Assembly: GCF_000821065.1 (NCBI RefSeq)
Contig: NZ_CDGG01000001.1
Location: 744,001-808,000 of the forward strand
Direction of reading: 5' to 3'
DNA from: Oceanobacillus oncorhynchi
Lineage (GTDB): Bacteria; Bacillota; Bacilli; Bacillales; Amphibacillaceae
Length of the DNA stretch: 64,000 nucleotides
Part shown: positions 26,112 to 35,284 of the stretch, one piece after another
How positions within the stretch are numbered: position 1 is the stretch's first letter
Layout of the letters: every line of letters starts with the position of its first letter
Made by a program: the position numbers and the translations under genes
Notes under the pieces: generated by a model
Seen by the model: only the letters and a program-made list of their open reading frames with translations
Database searches by the model: none
Told to the model about the DNA's origin: nothing

Positions 26112-26807
26112 ATGAAAAGAAATAACTTTATGATTGTGGGACTAGCACTGGCCGTTATAATGATAGCGATGCTGCTAGTCAATGGAAGTAACGGGAACGA
26201 TAAATATAAAAACTTTAACGAACTTCATCAACAGGAGAGGCAGGATGAAGATTATCGAATCAGTTCCGAAGAAAGAAATCCGGATATTGCCAGCATAGCC
26301 ATCCATGGCGGAGGGATAGAGCCTGGTACAACGGATTTAGCGGAACAATTAGCTTTTGCAGGCGACTATTCCTTCTATTCTTTTCAAGGAATCAAAGCAT
26401 CAAACAATACGGACCTGCATATTGATTCCACGAACTTCGATGAACCAGAGGCAGTAGCCCTTGTCTCAGACAGTTACTATACCGTATCTTTCCATGGATA
26501 CGAGGACGAACTGGAAAAACACACGTATTTGGGAGGATTGGATGAAGCATTAGCTCAATCTATCGAGATAGAGCTAAAAAAAGCTGGATTTTCCGTAAGT
26601 GATGCACCGAAGGAAATCAATGGGGAAGAAAAGGACAATATTGTTAATCAAAATAGGCAGAGCAAAGGAGTTCAATTAGAGATCAGCACTGCGCAGCGAA
26701 TGGCTTTTTTTGAGGAGGGGGATTTTTCGTCTGGGAATCGGGATAATCGGACAGAGGAATTTTATGATTATGTTGAGGCTGTTGGAAGGGCGTTGGATGG
26801 AGGTTAG
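26112..26807 (+). CDS. Membrane-anchored poly-gamma-glutamate hydrolase family protein
   Basis: The 231-residue product has one N-terminal hydrophobic segment (about 6-24), probably a signal anchor. The exported domain has the PghP family motifs SIAIHGGGIEPGTTDLAEQLA, DLHIDSTNFDEP, VSFHGYED and KGVQLEIS. Relatives, including phage enzymes, are zinc peptidases that cut poly-gamma-glutamate capsule. It would act at the cell surface. GAGGTAGC precedes ATG 26112. The neighbouring glutamate-type symporter makes a glutamate-scavenging role possible. Confidence 0.85.
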   Translation: MKRNNFMIVGLALAVIMIAMLLVNGSNGNDKYKNFNELHQQERQDEDYRISSEERNPDIASIAIHGGGIEPGTTDLAEQLAFAGDYSFYSFQGIKASNNTDLHIDSTNFDEPEAVALVSDSYYTVSFHGYEDELEKHTYLGGLDEALAQSIEIELKKAGFSVSDAPKEINGEEKDNIVNQNRQSKGVQLEISTAQRMAFFEEGDFSSGNRDNRTEEFYDYVEAVGRALDGG

Positions 26808-26965
26808 GGTTTGGTAGTAAAGATGGAAGCTTCAATGTTGCAAACTTTTTGAACTATTAAGAATTTCTTAGTTTATCTTACATCTCTTTATCTTACAGTT
26901 TACATTTACTTAATAGATTACCTCTATAATAAAAAGTAAGACAGAAAAAGGGAGAGGTTAAGATT

Positions 26966-27820
26966 ATGATACGAAAGATTACTATTTTATCGTTAACAGT
27001 AATGATCTTTGCGTCCATGTTCACAGTTCCTGCATTCGCATCCAATGGTAGTGGCACTCAGGCAGTTCAACAACAGAAAAAAATGGTTAATATTGCACAT
27101 CGGGGAGCGTCAGGGCATGCTCCGGAAAATACAATGGCTGCTTTTGAAAAAGCCTTTGAAATGAAAGCCGATTATATTGAAATTGATGTACAAATGACCA
27201 AGGATGGAGAGCTGATAGCCATTCACGATACAACCGTCAATCGTACAACAAATGGGACAGGATCTGTTGGGGGTTACACACTTGAAGAAATTCAACAATT
27301 GGACGCCGGAAGTTGGTTCGGACAAGAATTTGCGGGTGAACAAATTCCTACTTTTGAGGAAGTAATCGATACATATCGAGGGAAGATTGGGTTATTAATA
27401 GAATTAAAATCGCCTGAATTGTATCCAGGCGTAGAAGAAAAAGTCGCTGAAGCCTTAATGGAGCGTAATATGCATAAGCCTAATAACGAAAAAATTATTA
27501 TCCAGTCGTTTAATCATGCATCTGTGCAACAATCAAAAGCACTTCTGCAGAATATCCCTCACGGTGTCCTTGCGGGTACTTCTTGGGCAAATGTTACCGA
27601 TGAACAGTTGGCACAATTTACAACTTTTGCTGATTTCTTCAACCCAAATATGAGCATTGTTACCGATGAGCTTGTTGACCGTGTTCATATTGCCGGGATG
27701 AAGATATATCCTTATACAGTGCGAACGCAGGAACAAGCAAATAACTTATTTGAACGCAACGTGGATGGTATTATTACCGACTTTCCCGAATATGTTTATA
27801 GACATCCAGTGAAAAACTAA
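26966..27820 (+). CDS. Secreted glycerophosphodiester phosphodiesterase (GlpQ/UgpQ family)
   Basis: The 284-residue protein starts with a signal peptide ending near VPAFA. Catalytic motifs are IAHRGASGHAPENT, EIDVQMTKDGELIAIHD and a later Glu in LLIELKSPE, followed by TGTxWANV-like and IYPYTVRT segments of the TIM barrel. It releases glycerol-3-phosphate from glycerophosphodiesters or teichoic-type polymers outside the cell. Upstream, TTATCTTACA is repeated at about 26873 and 26888 just before the promoter, which could reflect phosphate control, but the match to PhoP boxes is weak. Confidence 0.9.
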   Translation: MIRKITILSLTVMIFASMFTVPAFASNGSGTQAVQQQKKMVNIAHRGASGHAPENTMAAFEKAFEMKADYIEIDVQMTKDGELIAIHDTTVNRTTNGTGSVGGYTLEEIQQLDAGSWFGQEFAGEQIPTFEEVIDTYRGKIGLLIELKSPELYPGVEEKVAEALMERNMHKPNNEKIIIQSFNHASVQQSKALLQNIPHGVLAGTSWANVTDEQLAQFTTFADFFNPNMSIVTDELVDRVHIAGMKIYPYTVRTQEQANNLFERNVDGIITDFPEYVYRHPVKN

Positions 27821-27931
27821 GGGTCTTAAAAAAGCTAGACTGGAATTCAACACTCAGATAGAGTGCGCCAAAATCCAAACGGAGAAGGTGCTTTTCTTTT
27901 TAATAGAAAGTTAAAGATTCCACACCAAAGT

Positions 27932-27973
27932 AAGGATTCTAAGAAAGTAATAATCGCTTTCTTAGAATCCCTT
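27932..27973. terminator. Inverted repeat between convergent genes
   Basis: AAGGATTCTAAGAAAG (27932-27947) pairs with CTTTCTTAGAATCCCTT (27957-27973). It sits between the glycerophosphodiesterase and the leftward carboxypeptidase. There is no long T-run, so termination is inferred from position. Confidence 0.5.
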
Positions 27974-28052
27974 AAATGCTCCGTTTTCTAAAACTGCCTA
28001 GAGAAGTTCAAGGTATAGTACGAGTTATCATGATTTATGGGGAAATAACTAT

Positions 28053-29102
28053 TTACTCCGTTGTCCTCGTAGATTGTGTTGGTAAAGTATCCCAAAAAGA
28101 AACATCTTTATTGTTGATAGATCCATCTGAAATGGCCCTAACAGCAGCATCCAACGTATTTACTGTTTGTTTTATTAAATAGCCATTACTTTTTTGTCCT
28201 AAAATGGCGGATTCATTGGAATGATCTGACATGCCGCGCATTTCAAATAACAGGGTAGAGATTCCGTATTCGACAGAAATTCCATTTCGGGAAATTGTCT
28301 CGGCAGAACCGCCATTATATTTACCAAGATGTCCCCAACCAGTTGAATCTATTTTATCAAACACCACAGCACCTAATTGTTTGGATTTATGAACAACTTC
28401 GGGGTCTGCATTTTCCGTAGTCGGATAAAGAATGGAACCAGACACTAGCTCTCCATCACGTTCACTATTAGCTCCCTGATGATGCAGGTCTATCATATAA
28501 TCAATATCGTAAGCACTTAATACATTATTATGCAGGGCTTGTGTTTCCGGGAAAACTTTATTCACATGATCACGATTTAAATCCTCGCCTGCTGCATTGT
28601 ATCTTGTTAGATGACGATCTCCGCTAGCAATATAATCATCTAAATCAAAATCTACATCTCCCATTGCTCCATCAGGGTTCAACATCGGAACAATCAACAC
28701 ATTCACATTATCTAGCACACCTTTTGTTTTACCAGTTCCCAGGTGTTTAATGAACTCAAGCGTCCCTTCTGTTGTCAATTGCTCGTTACCATGCTGTTGT
28801 GTTAAAAAAAGAATAGTTGGGTTTTCAGGGTTGGAGATATATTTAACAAGATATAGGTCGCGACCTTTCATAGATTGGCCAATCACTTCCAATTCCATTT
28901 GACTTTGTTTTGAGTCCTGTTTCTTAAGATAATCAACCATTTCATCGTAGGTAGTAAGAATGGAAGTATTAACCGTTTCATTGCCATTGTAATTTGGCCC
29001 GTTTCCTACTGCATGGACAGCCGGTGAAGTAAGGATTGATCCTCCCACAACAAATGCCCCGGCAAGACTGAACATTAAAAGCTTTTTGCTTATCTTTTTC
29101 AT
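28053..29102 (-). CDS. Secreted M14-family zinc carboxypeptidase
   Basis: The 349-residue product has a signal peptide (KKLLMFSLAGAFVVGGSIL...VHA). The M14 zinc ligands are visible as HGNE (HxxE) in LTQQHGNEQL and His in MIDLHHQG, and the catalytic Glu in LLFEMRG. ATG 29102 follows GGGAGGGG; an ATG at 29117 overlaps that site. It should trim C-terminal residues of peptides or cell-wall stem peptides outside the cell. Confidence 0.88.
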   Translation of the reverse strand: MKKISKKLLMFSLAGAFVVGGSILTSPAVHAVGNGPNYNGNETVNTSILTTYDEMVDYLKKQDSKQSQMELEVIGQSMKGRDLYLVKYISNPENPTILFLTQQHGNEQLTTEGTLEFIKHLGTGKTKGVLDNVNVLIVPMLNPDGAMGDVDFDLDDYIASGDRHLTRYNAAGEDLNRDHVNKVFPETQALHNNVLSAYDIDYMIDLHHQGANSERDGELVSGSILYPTTENADPEVVHKSKQLGAVVFDKIDSTGWGHLGKYNGGSAETISRNGISVEYGISTLLFEMRGMSDHSNESAILGQKSNGYLIKQTVNTLDAAVRAISDGSINNKDVSFWDTLPTQSTRTTE

Positions 29103-29688
29103 AGATACCCCTCCCATTTTGTTATACTATCAAATTCGCTAGGAATGAATACAAATCCTTGTAAAATTATAAAAATAGAGAATATTATCTATTATTGAAT
29201 AAGTGTGAAGGTGTTTTGATAGGGAATACGGTCATAGGATGTGTGAATGATAGAAACATGATTAGTTAAGAATAATGTAAATGAGATTGTTGTATCTTAT
29301 GTGGGATGCTGTGGAATGTGCTATATTTTGGATAAGGTAGATTATAAGGCTAATAGGTTGTGCTGCTGTTGAGGGAAAAGTAAGAGTTTTTAATGATAAG
29401 CTAAAGATTAACCTATTTATTAGAAGTTGATATTACTGCCATATATTAAATAAATTAAAACAAAATAAAGCAATATTCTGTCTAATCTTGTATAATAGAA
29501 ATTAGAAAATTGTAAAATATCAAGAGGGTGCTAAATAAGTCTGTCAGAAAACAAGCTTTATGTGTTGCCAGGCAATAATTCGAGATAGAACAATCCATCG
29601 AATAAAGCATTTGTTTAATTAACGAAAAATTTAATAATTACTGATTAATCTTACTGTTTCACAAATGTTTAACAAAGGAGTCCTTATC
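29103..29688. other. Intergenic region between divergent genes
   Basis: No gene is visible. A TATAAT at 29491-29496 could be the -10 box of the oxidoreductase operon, giving an untranslated leader of about 185 bases. In that leader AAACAAGCTTTAT (29549-29561) can pair with ATAAAGCATTTGTTT (29602-29616) with a two-base bulge. I recognise no riboswitch. Confidence 0.4.
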
Positions 29689-30939
29689 TTGAAAAAAGTA
29701 ATCATAATTGGTGGAGGCGTTATCGGCCTTACCAGTGCTTATTTTTTAAGAAAATCCGGAGCAGACGTGACGATTATTGAAAAGGGAGAATTTGGCATGG
29801 CGTGCTCCAGAGGAAATCAAGGGTGGGTCTGCCCGGCTATTCATGAGCCGGTGCCAATGCCCGGGCTGGTAACGGAATCCATCCAAATGCTAATGAAAAA
29901 AGACAGCCCGCTTTATATCAAGCCTTCTGCCATGCCGCAGCTGTCCGGCTGGTTGACGCAATTTATGAAACATTGTAATGAAGCGGCTTTTAAAAAAGGG
30001 GAAGAGGCTTTATTAACGACGAGCAAGCATACCTTATCTCTATTTAATGAGATTCAAAAGGATGGCGTTGATTTCGAATTGCATAAAAAAGGAATGCTGT
30101 TTGTATTTCTCCATGAGGCGAACCTTAAGAAGAAATTAGAGCGCCTGGAAGCTGTCTCGCATCAGTATGGACATCAAAATCCGGAGTACAAAAATCAGCA
30201 GGAGGTTAAAACATTAGAGCCTGCACTTTCCGATGAAGTGAAGGGCGGCATTTTTTTAGAGAATCAATACCATATTCGCCCGGAATCCTTTTCCAAAGGG
30301 ATGGTGGAAAAATTAAAAGCATTGGGAGTTAAGCTGTATTCAAATACAGAAGTGATAGATATTGAAAAGCAGGAGAATCAGATTACTTCGGTAAAGACCA
30401 AGCAGGAAGTTTTTGAAGCGGATGCGTTCCTGCTGGCCGCCGGAGCGTGGTCTGATGATATAGGAAAAAAGCTGAATTATAAGCTGCCGCTGACTGCAGG
30501 GAAAGGCTACAGTATTACAATCACGAATCCTAAAACAGAAATCGATCATCCGCTTTATCTAGGTGATTTAAAGGGAGGAATTACTCCTTTTGACCATGCT
30601 ATCCGCATCGGAGGAACCATGGAGCTGTCTGGAAAAAATGTAAACATCGATAAGAAACGTGTGCAGGGGATTCGGTCGGCTGCATCTCAATATCTAAAGG
30701 AAGAAATCAAAGGAGATACCGAAGAAGAATGGGGAGGGATGAGACCAATGACTCCTGATGGCATGCCGGTCATTGGGGCGATACCTCATCTGGACAATAT
30801 GTATATTTGTACCGGTCATGCCATGGTAGGCTTGGCTATGGCACCCGTAAGCGGGAAAATGATTTCCGAAATCATCCTAACCGGGCAAACAGACTTGAAT
30901 ATAGAAGCTTTCTCACCAGCACGATTTGAAAAATCATAA
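29689..30939 (+). CDS. FAD-dependent D-amino acid dehydrogenase-like oxidoreductase (DadA family)
   Basis: The 416-residue protein starts with a dinucleotide-binding motif VIIIGGGVIGLTSAYFL, continues with CSRGNQGWVCPAIHEPVPMPG and ends with the DAO family motif MRPMTPDGMPVIG and CTGHAMVGLAMAP. It oxidatively deaminates D-amino acids or secondary amines such as proline. TTG 29689 follows AAAGGAG; an upstream ATG at 29665 has no ribosome site. It forms a unit with the symporter and small membrane protein that follow, so the symporter probably brings in its substrate. Confidence 0.88.
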   Translation: MKKVIIIGGGVIGLTSAYFLRKSGADVTIIEKGEFGMACSRGNQGWVCPAIHEPVPMPGLVTESIQMLMKKDSPLYIKPSAMPQLSGWLTQFMKHCNEAAFKKGEEALLTTSKHTLSLFNEIQKDGVDFELHKKGMLFVFLHEANLKKKLERLEAVSHQYGHQNPEYKNQQEVKTLEPALSDEVKGGIFLENQYHIRPESFSKGMVEKLKALGVKLYSNTEVIDIEKQENQITSVKTKQEVFEADAFLLAAGAWSDDIGKKLNYKLPLTAGKGYSITITNPKTEIDHPLYLGDLKGGITPFDHAIRIGGTMELSGKNVNIDKKRVQGIRSAASQYLKEEIKGDTEEEWGGMRPMTPDGMPVIGAIPHLDNMYICTGHAMVGLAMAPVSGKMISEIILTGQTDLNIEAFSPARFEKS

Positions 30940-30956
30940 AATGAGGGGGAAGATAT

Positions 30957-32405
30957 ATGCCAGTAAATACCTTTGATGTTATTATCGTATTATTTTATTT
31001 AGCGCTCGTCTTATACATTGGTTACTATTCCATGAGAAGAATTTCCGGTTTTAAAGACTATACCGTTGCCGGCCGTTCCATGCCAATGGCTCTTATTTTT
31101 GCGACGCTTGCAGCAACATTAGCCGGCGGCGGAGCAACCATTGGCAGGGTGGCGTTCGTTTACGAGACTGGTGTGGTTATCTTTCTTGCCGTTTTTGGTG
31201 TTGTTTTCAGCCAAATTTTAATCGGACAATTTGTCGCGCCGCGGGTTAGAAATCTGGGGAATGTCTACACCGTAGGAGATGTTTTTGGATATTTCTATGG
31301 ACGCTCTGGGAAATTGGTGTCCGGTATCTTTTCTTTCTTATATAGCGTAGGAATGTTTGGGGTACAGGTGCTGGCAATGGGAAGAATTCTGGAAACCTTG
31401 ACGGGATTTGATTATATTCCAATGACTATTTTGGGTTCTGTTATTACGGTAATTTACACTTGGGGAGGCGGCATGCTGGCCGTTATTTATACGGATGCCA
31501 TTCAATTTATTATCTTAACCGTCGGCGTTGCAACAACATTGACATTGGCACTAAATAATATCGGCGGCGTACCAGCCATCGTTGAAAAAGTCAGCGCCAT
31601 CGATGCCGGCATTTTAGATTTTACCGACGGCTGGACCGTTGCTGCCATGATTGCTTTCTTCTTAACCTTCTTACTGGGGGAAGCATTAGCTCCTTTTTAC
31701 ATTCAGAGGTATGTTTCATCCAGAAATGCATTAGATAGTAAGCGCTCGGTGACCTACCTTGGCATCTTTTACTTTTTCATGACAACTGCTGTCGTTTTTA
31801 TCGGACTAGCGGGTGTTGTTCTTCTTCCAGGCACCGATCCGGATCTTGTATTTACCACATTAATTTTAGAGCATATGCCAACCGGCGCTGTCGGATTGAT
31901 TTTCGGAGGGCTTATTGCAGCCGTTATGTCCACTGGAGATTCTATCTTAAATACTGCTTCCACCATCTTCACGAGGGATATCTATCAAGAATTTATTAAT
32001 CCGAAAGCAACAGATAAGCAAATGCTTAACCTTGCCAAATGGTCCACACTTATCGTAGGAATTGGCGGAATTCTTGTTGCCCTTTTAATTCCAAATGTTT
32101 TCGACTTAATGGTATTCATTTTTGACCTTTGGGCGCCGTCCATTGTTCCCGTTATTATTATTGCATTATTATGGGGGAAAGCGAGAGACAGGAAAGTATC
32201 GCCATACGCTGCGATACCAGCTATCCTGGCGGGGATTATCTCTTCTCTCCTATGGAATTACGGCCTTAACGAACCATTCCAAATCCCTACATTAATTGTT
32301 GGAATCTGCATGAACCTGTTTACATTCTTTATTGCACATCAATTGACGAAGAATAAACAGCCAACTCGCGCATTTATGCAAGAGGATCTTGATCCTGAGG
32401 GATAA
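30957..32405 (+). CDS. Sodium:solute symporter (SSS family)
   Basis: The 482-residue protein has about 13 membrane segments and SSS motifs such as FKDYTVAGRSMP near the start, ATLAGGGATIG and GGLIAAVMSTGDSILNTAST in the middle. It starts 17 bases after the DadA-like gene (GGGGGAAG). Paired with a D-amino acid dehydrogenase it likely imports an amino acid or betaine-like substrate with sodium. The substrate cannot be read from sequence. Confidence 0.9.
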   Translation: MPVNTFDVIIVLFYLALVLYIGYYSMRRISGFKDYTVAGRSMPMALIFATLAATLAGGGATIGRVAFVYETGVVIFLAVFGVVFSQILIGQFVAPRVRNLGNVYTVGDVFGYFYGRSGKLVSGIFSFLYSVGMFGVQVLAMGRILETLTGFDYIPMTILGSVITVIYTWGGGMLAVIYTDAIQFIILTVGVATTLTLALNNIGGVPAIVEKVSAIDAGILDFTDGWTVAAMIAFFLTFLLGEALAPFYIQRYVSSRNALDSKRSVTYLGIFYFFMTTAVVFIGLAGVVLLPGTDPDLVFTTLILEHMPTGAVGLIFGGLIAAVMSTGDSILNTASTIFTRDIYQEFINPKATDKQMLNLAKWSTLIVGIGGILVALLIPNVFDLMVFIFDLWAPSIVPVIIIALLWGKARDRKVSPYAAIPAILAGIISSLLWNYGLNEPFQIPTLIVGICMNLFTFFIAHQLTKNKQPTRAFMQEDLDPEG

Positions 32406-32421
32406 AGGAGGAGAATCACAC

Positions 32422-32547
32422 ATGATATTTTGGGAGATTTTAGCTTATTTATCTATTGGTGTTTGTTATTTTGGAGCGGTTGCGGTGATTTATGGGTGGA
32501 TTAAGTTTGGGATGGAGCGGAAGAAGGGAAAGATGGGAGATGAATAG
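32422..32547 (+). CDS. Small membrane protein (41 aa) downstream of the symporter
   Basis: A short frame starts with ATG 32422 behind AAAGGAGGAG, a near-perfect ribosome site, 16 bases after the symporter stop. The product has one hydrophobic segment (ILAYLSIGVCYFGAVAVIYG) and a basic tail (MERKKGKMGDE). It may be a small accessory subunit of the sodium symporter, as small proteins are for some other transporters. No family was recognised. Confidence 0.7.
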   Translation: MIFWEILAYLSIGVCYFGAVAVIYGWIKFGMERKKGKMGDE

Positions 32548-32848
32548 GGGGGTGGAAAATGATGGGGATAGAAAGTAATAGATTTCGTTGATGGAAGTAA
32601 TAATTGATAGGGTTGGAGTGTACCGAATTATAAACTTAAGGCGACAATTAATAAATAAAAACTCCTTAGAGATTTTATAGAGAGTATAAAATAAACTGTC
32701 AGTTTATTAATAAAGTAATAACTATCTAGCTTATTTGTGCTTTTTAATAAACCCAAATAAATCTTCTATCATAATAATTTTGATGCCGATAGAAATGGCC
32801 TCTGGAAACGAGTCAAGAAAAAATCTTTTGAATGGTATAGAATAAATA

Positions 32849-32898
32849 AAAAAACTGGAACAATATCTTGAATTGATATGTGTTGTTCCAGGTTTTTT
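32849..32898. terminator. Bidirectional intrinsic terminator
   Basis: AAAAAACTGGAACAA (32849-32863) pairs with TTGTTCCAGGTTTTTT (ending 32898); both flanks supply A/T runs. It probably ends the dehydrogenase/symporter unit. Confidence 0.8.
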
Positions 32899-33025
32899 AG
32901 TGTAATGGGAGCAGATAAAATGTCAATATAGTTCTTAATTTAGTAACGAAATCTCTTTTTATTTTCAAATTTCGGATTCCACCCCGTATAATAGAATTTA
33001 TAGAAATAAGAACATATTTTAAATT

Positions 33026-33033
33026 CTTTGGGT
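33026..33033. repeat. 8-bp target site duplication of IS66 copy B
   Basis: CTTTGGGT is found directly before (33026-33033) and directly after (35371-35378) the element. An 8-bp duplication is the standard for IS66. Confidence 0.95.
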
Positions 33034-33113
33034 GTAAGCGGGAAATAATATGACGCCATGACAAATAGCCCTAAAAGGAGTAAACTTTTTGTAAAGAAGC
33101 TCCATTAGGGCTA

Positions 33114-34670
33114 TTATGCTCGTTTTATATGTTTTGAAAGTGGCTTCACCTTGGCTTGGATATAAGGACTCCATGGAAAATAGTTTTCCCATTGTTCCGA
33201 GTCTTGAAAAATATTAAGCTGGGGAAGTTCCGTAAATAAAACGGTTAAGTATTCAAACGGATCAATTCCATTTTCTTTAGCTGTTTGGATAACACTGTAT
33301 CCAATGGTATTCGCATGAGCTCCAGCTACGCTGGTTGAAAAATACCAGTTTTTACGTCCGACGGTGACAGGCCGAATGGAACGTTCTGCGAGATTATTAC
33401 TAATGAAAAGGCGTCCGTCTGTTAAAAAGCGTTGAAGGGAATCCCTTAACTTTTGTGTATAATCCACAGCTTTTTGTAAAGGACCTTTCATTGTAACGAG
33501 AGCGTCCAGCCATCCCCAAAACTCCTTCAGTAACGGCTTGCTTTCCAGCTGGCGTTGCTGCAGGCGTTCCTCTGGAGATAAATCTTTCCATTGCCTTTCC
33601 AGCTTGAAAAGCTGGTCACAGTAATGGACGCCGACAGCGCCTTGTCCATTTGAATCATTGGTCTCTAAAAACTTTCTCCGAACATGCGCCCAGCACGTTT
33701 GAAGCTGCACATCTTCTAATTTTTGATAGACGGAATATCCATCACAATGAAGAAGTCCTTGAAATCCTTTGAGAAAGGTTTCTGCTACTTCAAACCGGCG
33801 CGTCTCGGAAGAATGGTAGAGAATAATGGGATGTTCGGCGGCTTCCGCTGTTCGAAATAACCATATCCTCGCATCGGCTGTAGCTGACTTTTCGTCTGCC
33901 CGGCGTAAAATTTGATAGGTCGTTTCATCAGCGGAGAGCACAGGTTCTAGAAGTAATTTTTCTCTCATTTGTTGGTACAATGGCTCCAGCCATTCTTCGG
34001 AACTTCGAATCGCCCAGTTTGCCAACGTTCGCCGGGAAACCTTCAATCCATATCTTGCCCATTCTTTTTCCTGACGATGATAAGGAATACTCATCTCCAG
34101 CTTTTGATAGAGATTACAGGCTAACACGCTCGGTCCAGCTAAACTTTTAGCTAAGGCTGGTTCCGGTGCTTTTTGTCGGAGAATGTGATTTTGACCGGTT
34201 TTCTTACAGGCTAAGCATTCATAAGCATGTTCATAATGTACATGTTTTACTAAATGAGCTGGGATAAACTCTAACTCCGTTCGAGCTTCTCGCTTCCCAA
34301 GATGTTTTAATGGGCTGGCACAGCACGAACAGACCTGGCTATCGGACGGAAGAGTGTGTTCTTCCACCACGATAGGCAAGTCTCTTGTGATATCGGCCCG
34401 CTGCCCTTGATATTTTTTTCGCTGATAAGAGATGGTCTCTATTTCAACGGCTTTGTCTGCAGGTTGCTCTGCCTCGCTAAAAGGGGAATTATTGTCTTCT
34501 TCGAAGAAGGAGAGTTGACCTTGAGGATTCTTTTCGGATGATGTTCCAAATAGTCGACGATTCATATTGGTCAGCTGGTTAATCAGCTGTTCAATTTGTT
34601 TTGCTTGTTTTTCATTTTGAATTGTCAAATGTTCGATTTGTTTCATCAGCTTCTTTTCCAATTCTGTCAA
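33114..34670 (-). CDS. tnpC: IS66 TnpC transposase
   Basis: The 518-residue product holds an N-terminal leucine-zipper-like coiled coil, a CSCC...CLAC zinc finger, and the DDE domain. The acidic residues are in SADETTYQIL, LLHCDGYSVYQ and the NNLAERSIRP segment that ends with the typical IS66 GRKNWYFSTS motif. I use TTG 34670 after GGGGGTG; an in-frame ATG at 34724 gives 18 more residues with no good ribosome site. It appears intact and able to move both copies. Confidence 0.93.
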   Translation of the reverse strand: MTELEKKLMKQIEHLTIQNEKQAKQIEQLINQLTNMNRRLFGTSSEKNPQGQLSFFEEDNNSPFSEAEQPADKAVEIETISYQRKKYQGQRADITRDLPIVVEEHTLPSDSQVCSCCASPLKHLGKREARTELEFIPAHLVKHVHYEHAYECLACKKTGQNHILRQKAPEPALAKSLAGPSVLACNLYQKLEMSIPYHRQEKEWARYGLKVSRRTLANWAIRSSEEWLEPLYQQMREKLLLEPVLSADETTYQILRRADEKSATADARIWLFRTAEAAEHPIILYHSSETRRFEVAETFLKGFQGLLHCDGYSVYQKLEDVQLQTCWAHVRRKFLETNDSNGQGAVGVHYCDQLFKLERQWKDLSPEERLQQRQLESKPLLKEFWGWLDALVTMKGPLQKAVDYTQKLRDSLQRFLTDGRLFISNNLAERSIRPVTVGRKNWYFSTSVAGAHANTIGYSVIQTAKENGIDPFEYLTVLFTELPQLNIFQDSEQWENYFPWSPYIQAKVKPLSKHIKRA

Positions 34671-34767
34671 CGTATTCACCCCCTGTGTCCAAATAATTTC
34701 TTTTATCGTACCACACTTTATCAAAAAGGGAAGAAAAAATTTTTAAAAAAATTTCTCTCCCCCATGA

Positions 34768-35124
34768 TTAAGTGAGGACACCTAATTTGGCAGGTTGAAT
34801 TTTTTGTTTTTGATAGATGGAAAAACCGTCAAACAGCCACTCGATTTGTTTTGGTGTCAGTTTTTCAACGTCGGTTTGCGAACGCGGCCAAGTTAGCTTT
34901 CCCTGATCGTATCGCTTATAAAGTAAATAAAAACCTTCTCCATCAAACCAGAGAGCTTTAAATCGATCCGTCCTTCTCCCGCAGAATAGGAAAACAGATT
35001 CATCTAAAATATCTAATTGAAATTGACTGGTGATTACGGAAGCCAGACCATCAATGCCTTTGCGAAGATCTGTATAGCCACAGACTAAATAACAATTTTT
35101 CATCTGGGAGAAGTCAACCAGCAT
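34768..35124 (-). CDS. tnpB: IS66 accessory protein TnpB
   Basis: Identical in protein sequence to the 118-residue TnpB of copy A: YLVCGYTDLRKGIDGLA, LFCGRRTDRFKALWFDGEGF and KRYDQGKLTWP are all present. The only base difference I saw inside the gene (34896 versus 1035) is silent. It overlaps the preceding small gene by 11 bases and is read with tnpC. Confidence 0.94.
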   Translation of the reverse strand: MLVDFSQMKNCYLVCGYTDLRKGIDGLASVITSQFQLDILDESVFLFCGRRTDRFKALWFDGEGFYLLYKRYDQGKLTWPRSQTDVEKLTPKQIEWLFDGFSIYQKQKIQPAKLGVLT

Positions 35125-35284
35125 GGTGGCACACCTCCTTTATCAAGGCAACTGCCAAAGATTCCTGACAACCTTCAAAAATTGTCAGCTGTAGAGAATG
35201 ACAAGAAACTTCCGCTACTGGATTTACAGGCGTAGAGGAAGTTGATGCTGGGATCGTTACGGGAACAATCGGGTTTTCCTTCAT
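35114..35284 (-). CDS. tnpA: Short IS66 TnpA-type protein (56 aa)
   Basis: The same 56-residue product as at 1253-1423, with one silent base change at 35186. It starts at ATG 35284 behind AGGAGGTAG and overlaps tnpB. Classical TnpA is about twice as long, so this may be a reduced form. Identification is mainly by position in the element. Confidence 0.65.
   Translation of the reverse strand: MKENPIVPVTIPASTSSTPVNPVAEVSCHSLQLTIFEGCQESLAVALIKEVCHHAG

Larger units (their letters stand above)
32548..33033. other. Non-coding region before IS66 copy B
   Basis: No gene is seen. It holds a terminator near 32849-32898 and, close to the insertion point, CGTATAATAGAAT (about 32986), which looks like a -10 region. 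The IS66 insertion may have separated this promoter from the RpiR-type gene at 35466. Confidence 0.45.

Noticed and set aside
26860-26900. PhoP box before the glycerophosphodiesterase
   Set aside because: The repeated TTATCTTACA does not keep the 11-base spacing of TTAACA-type repeats.
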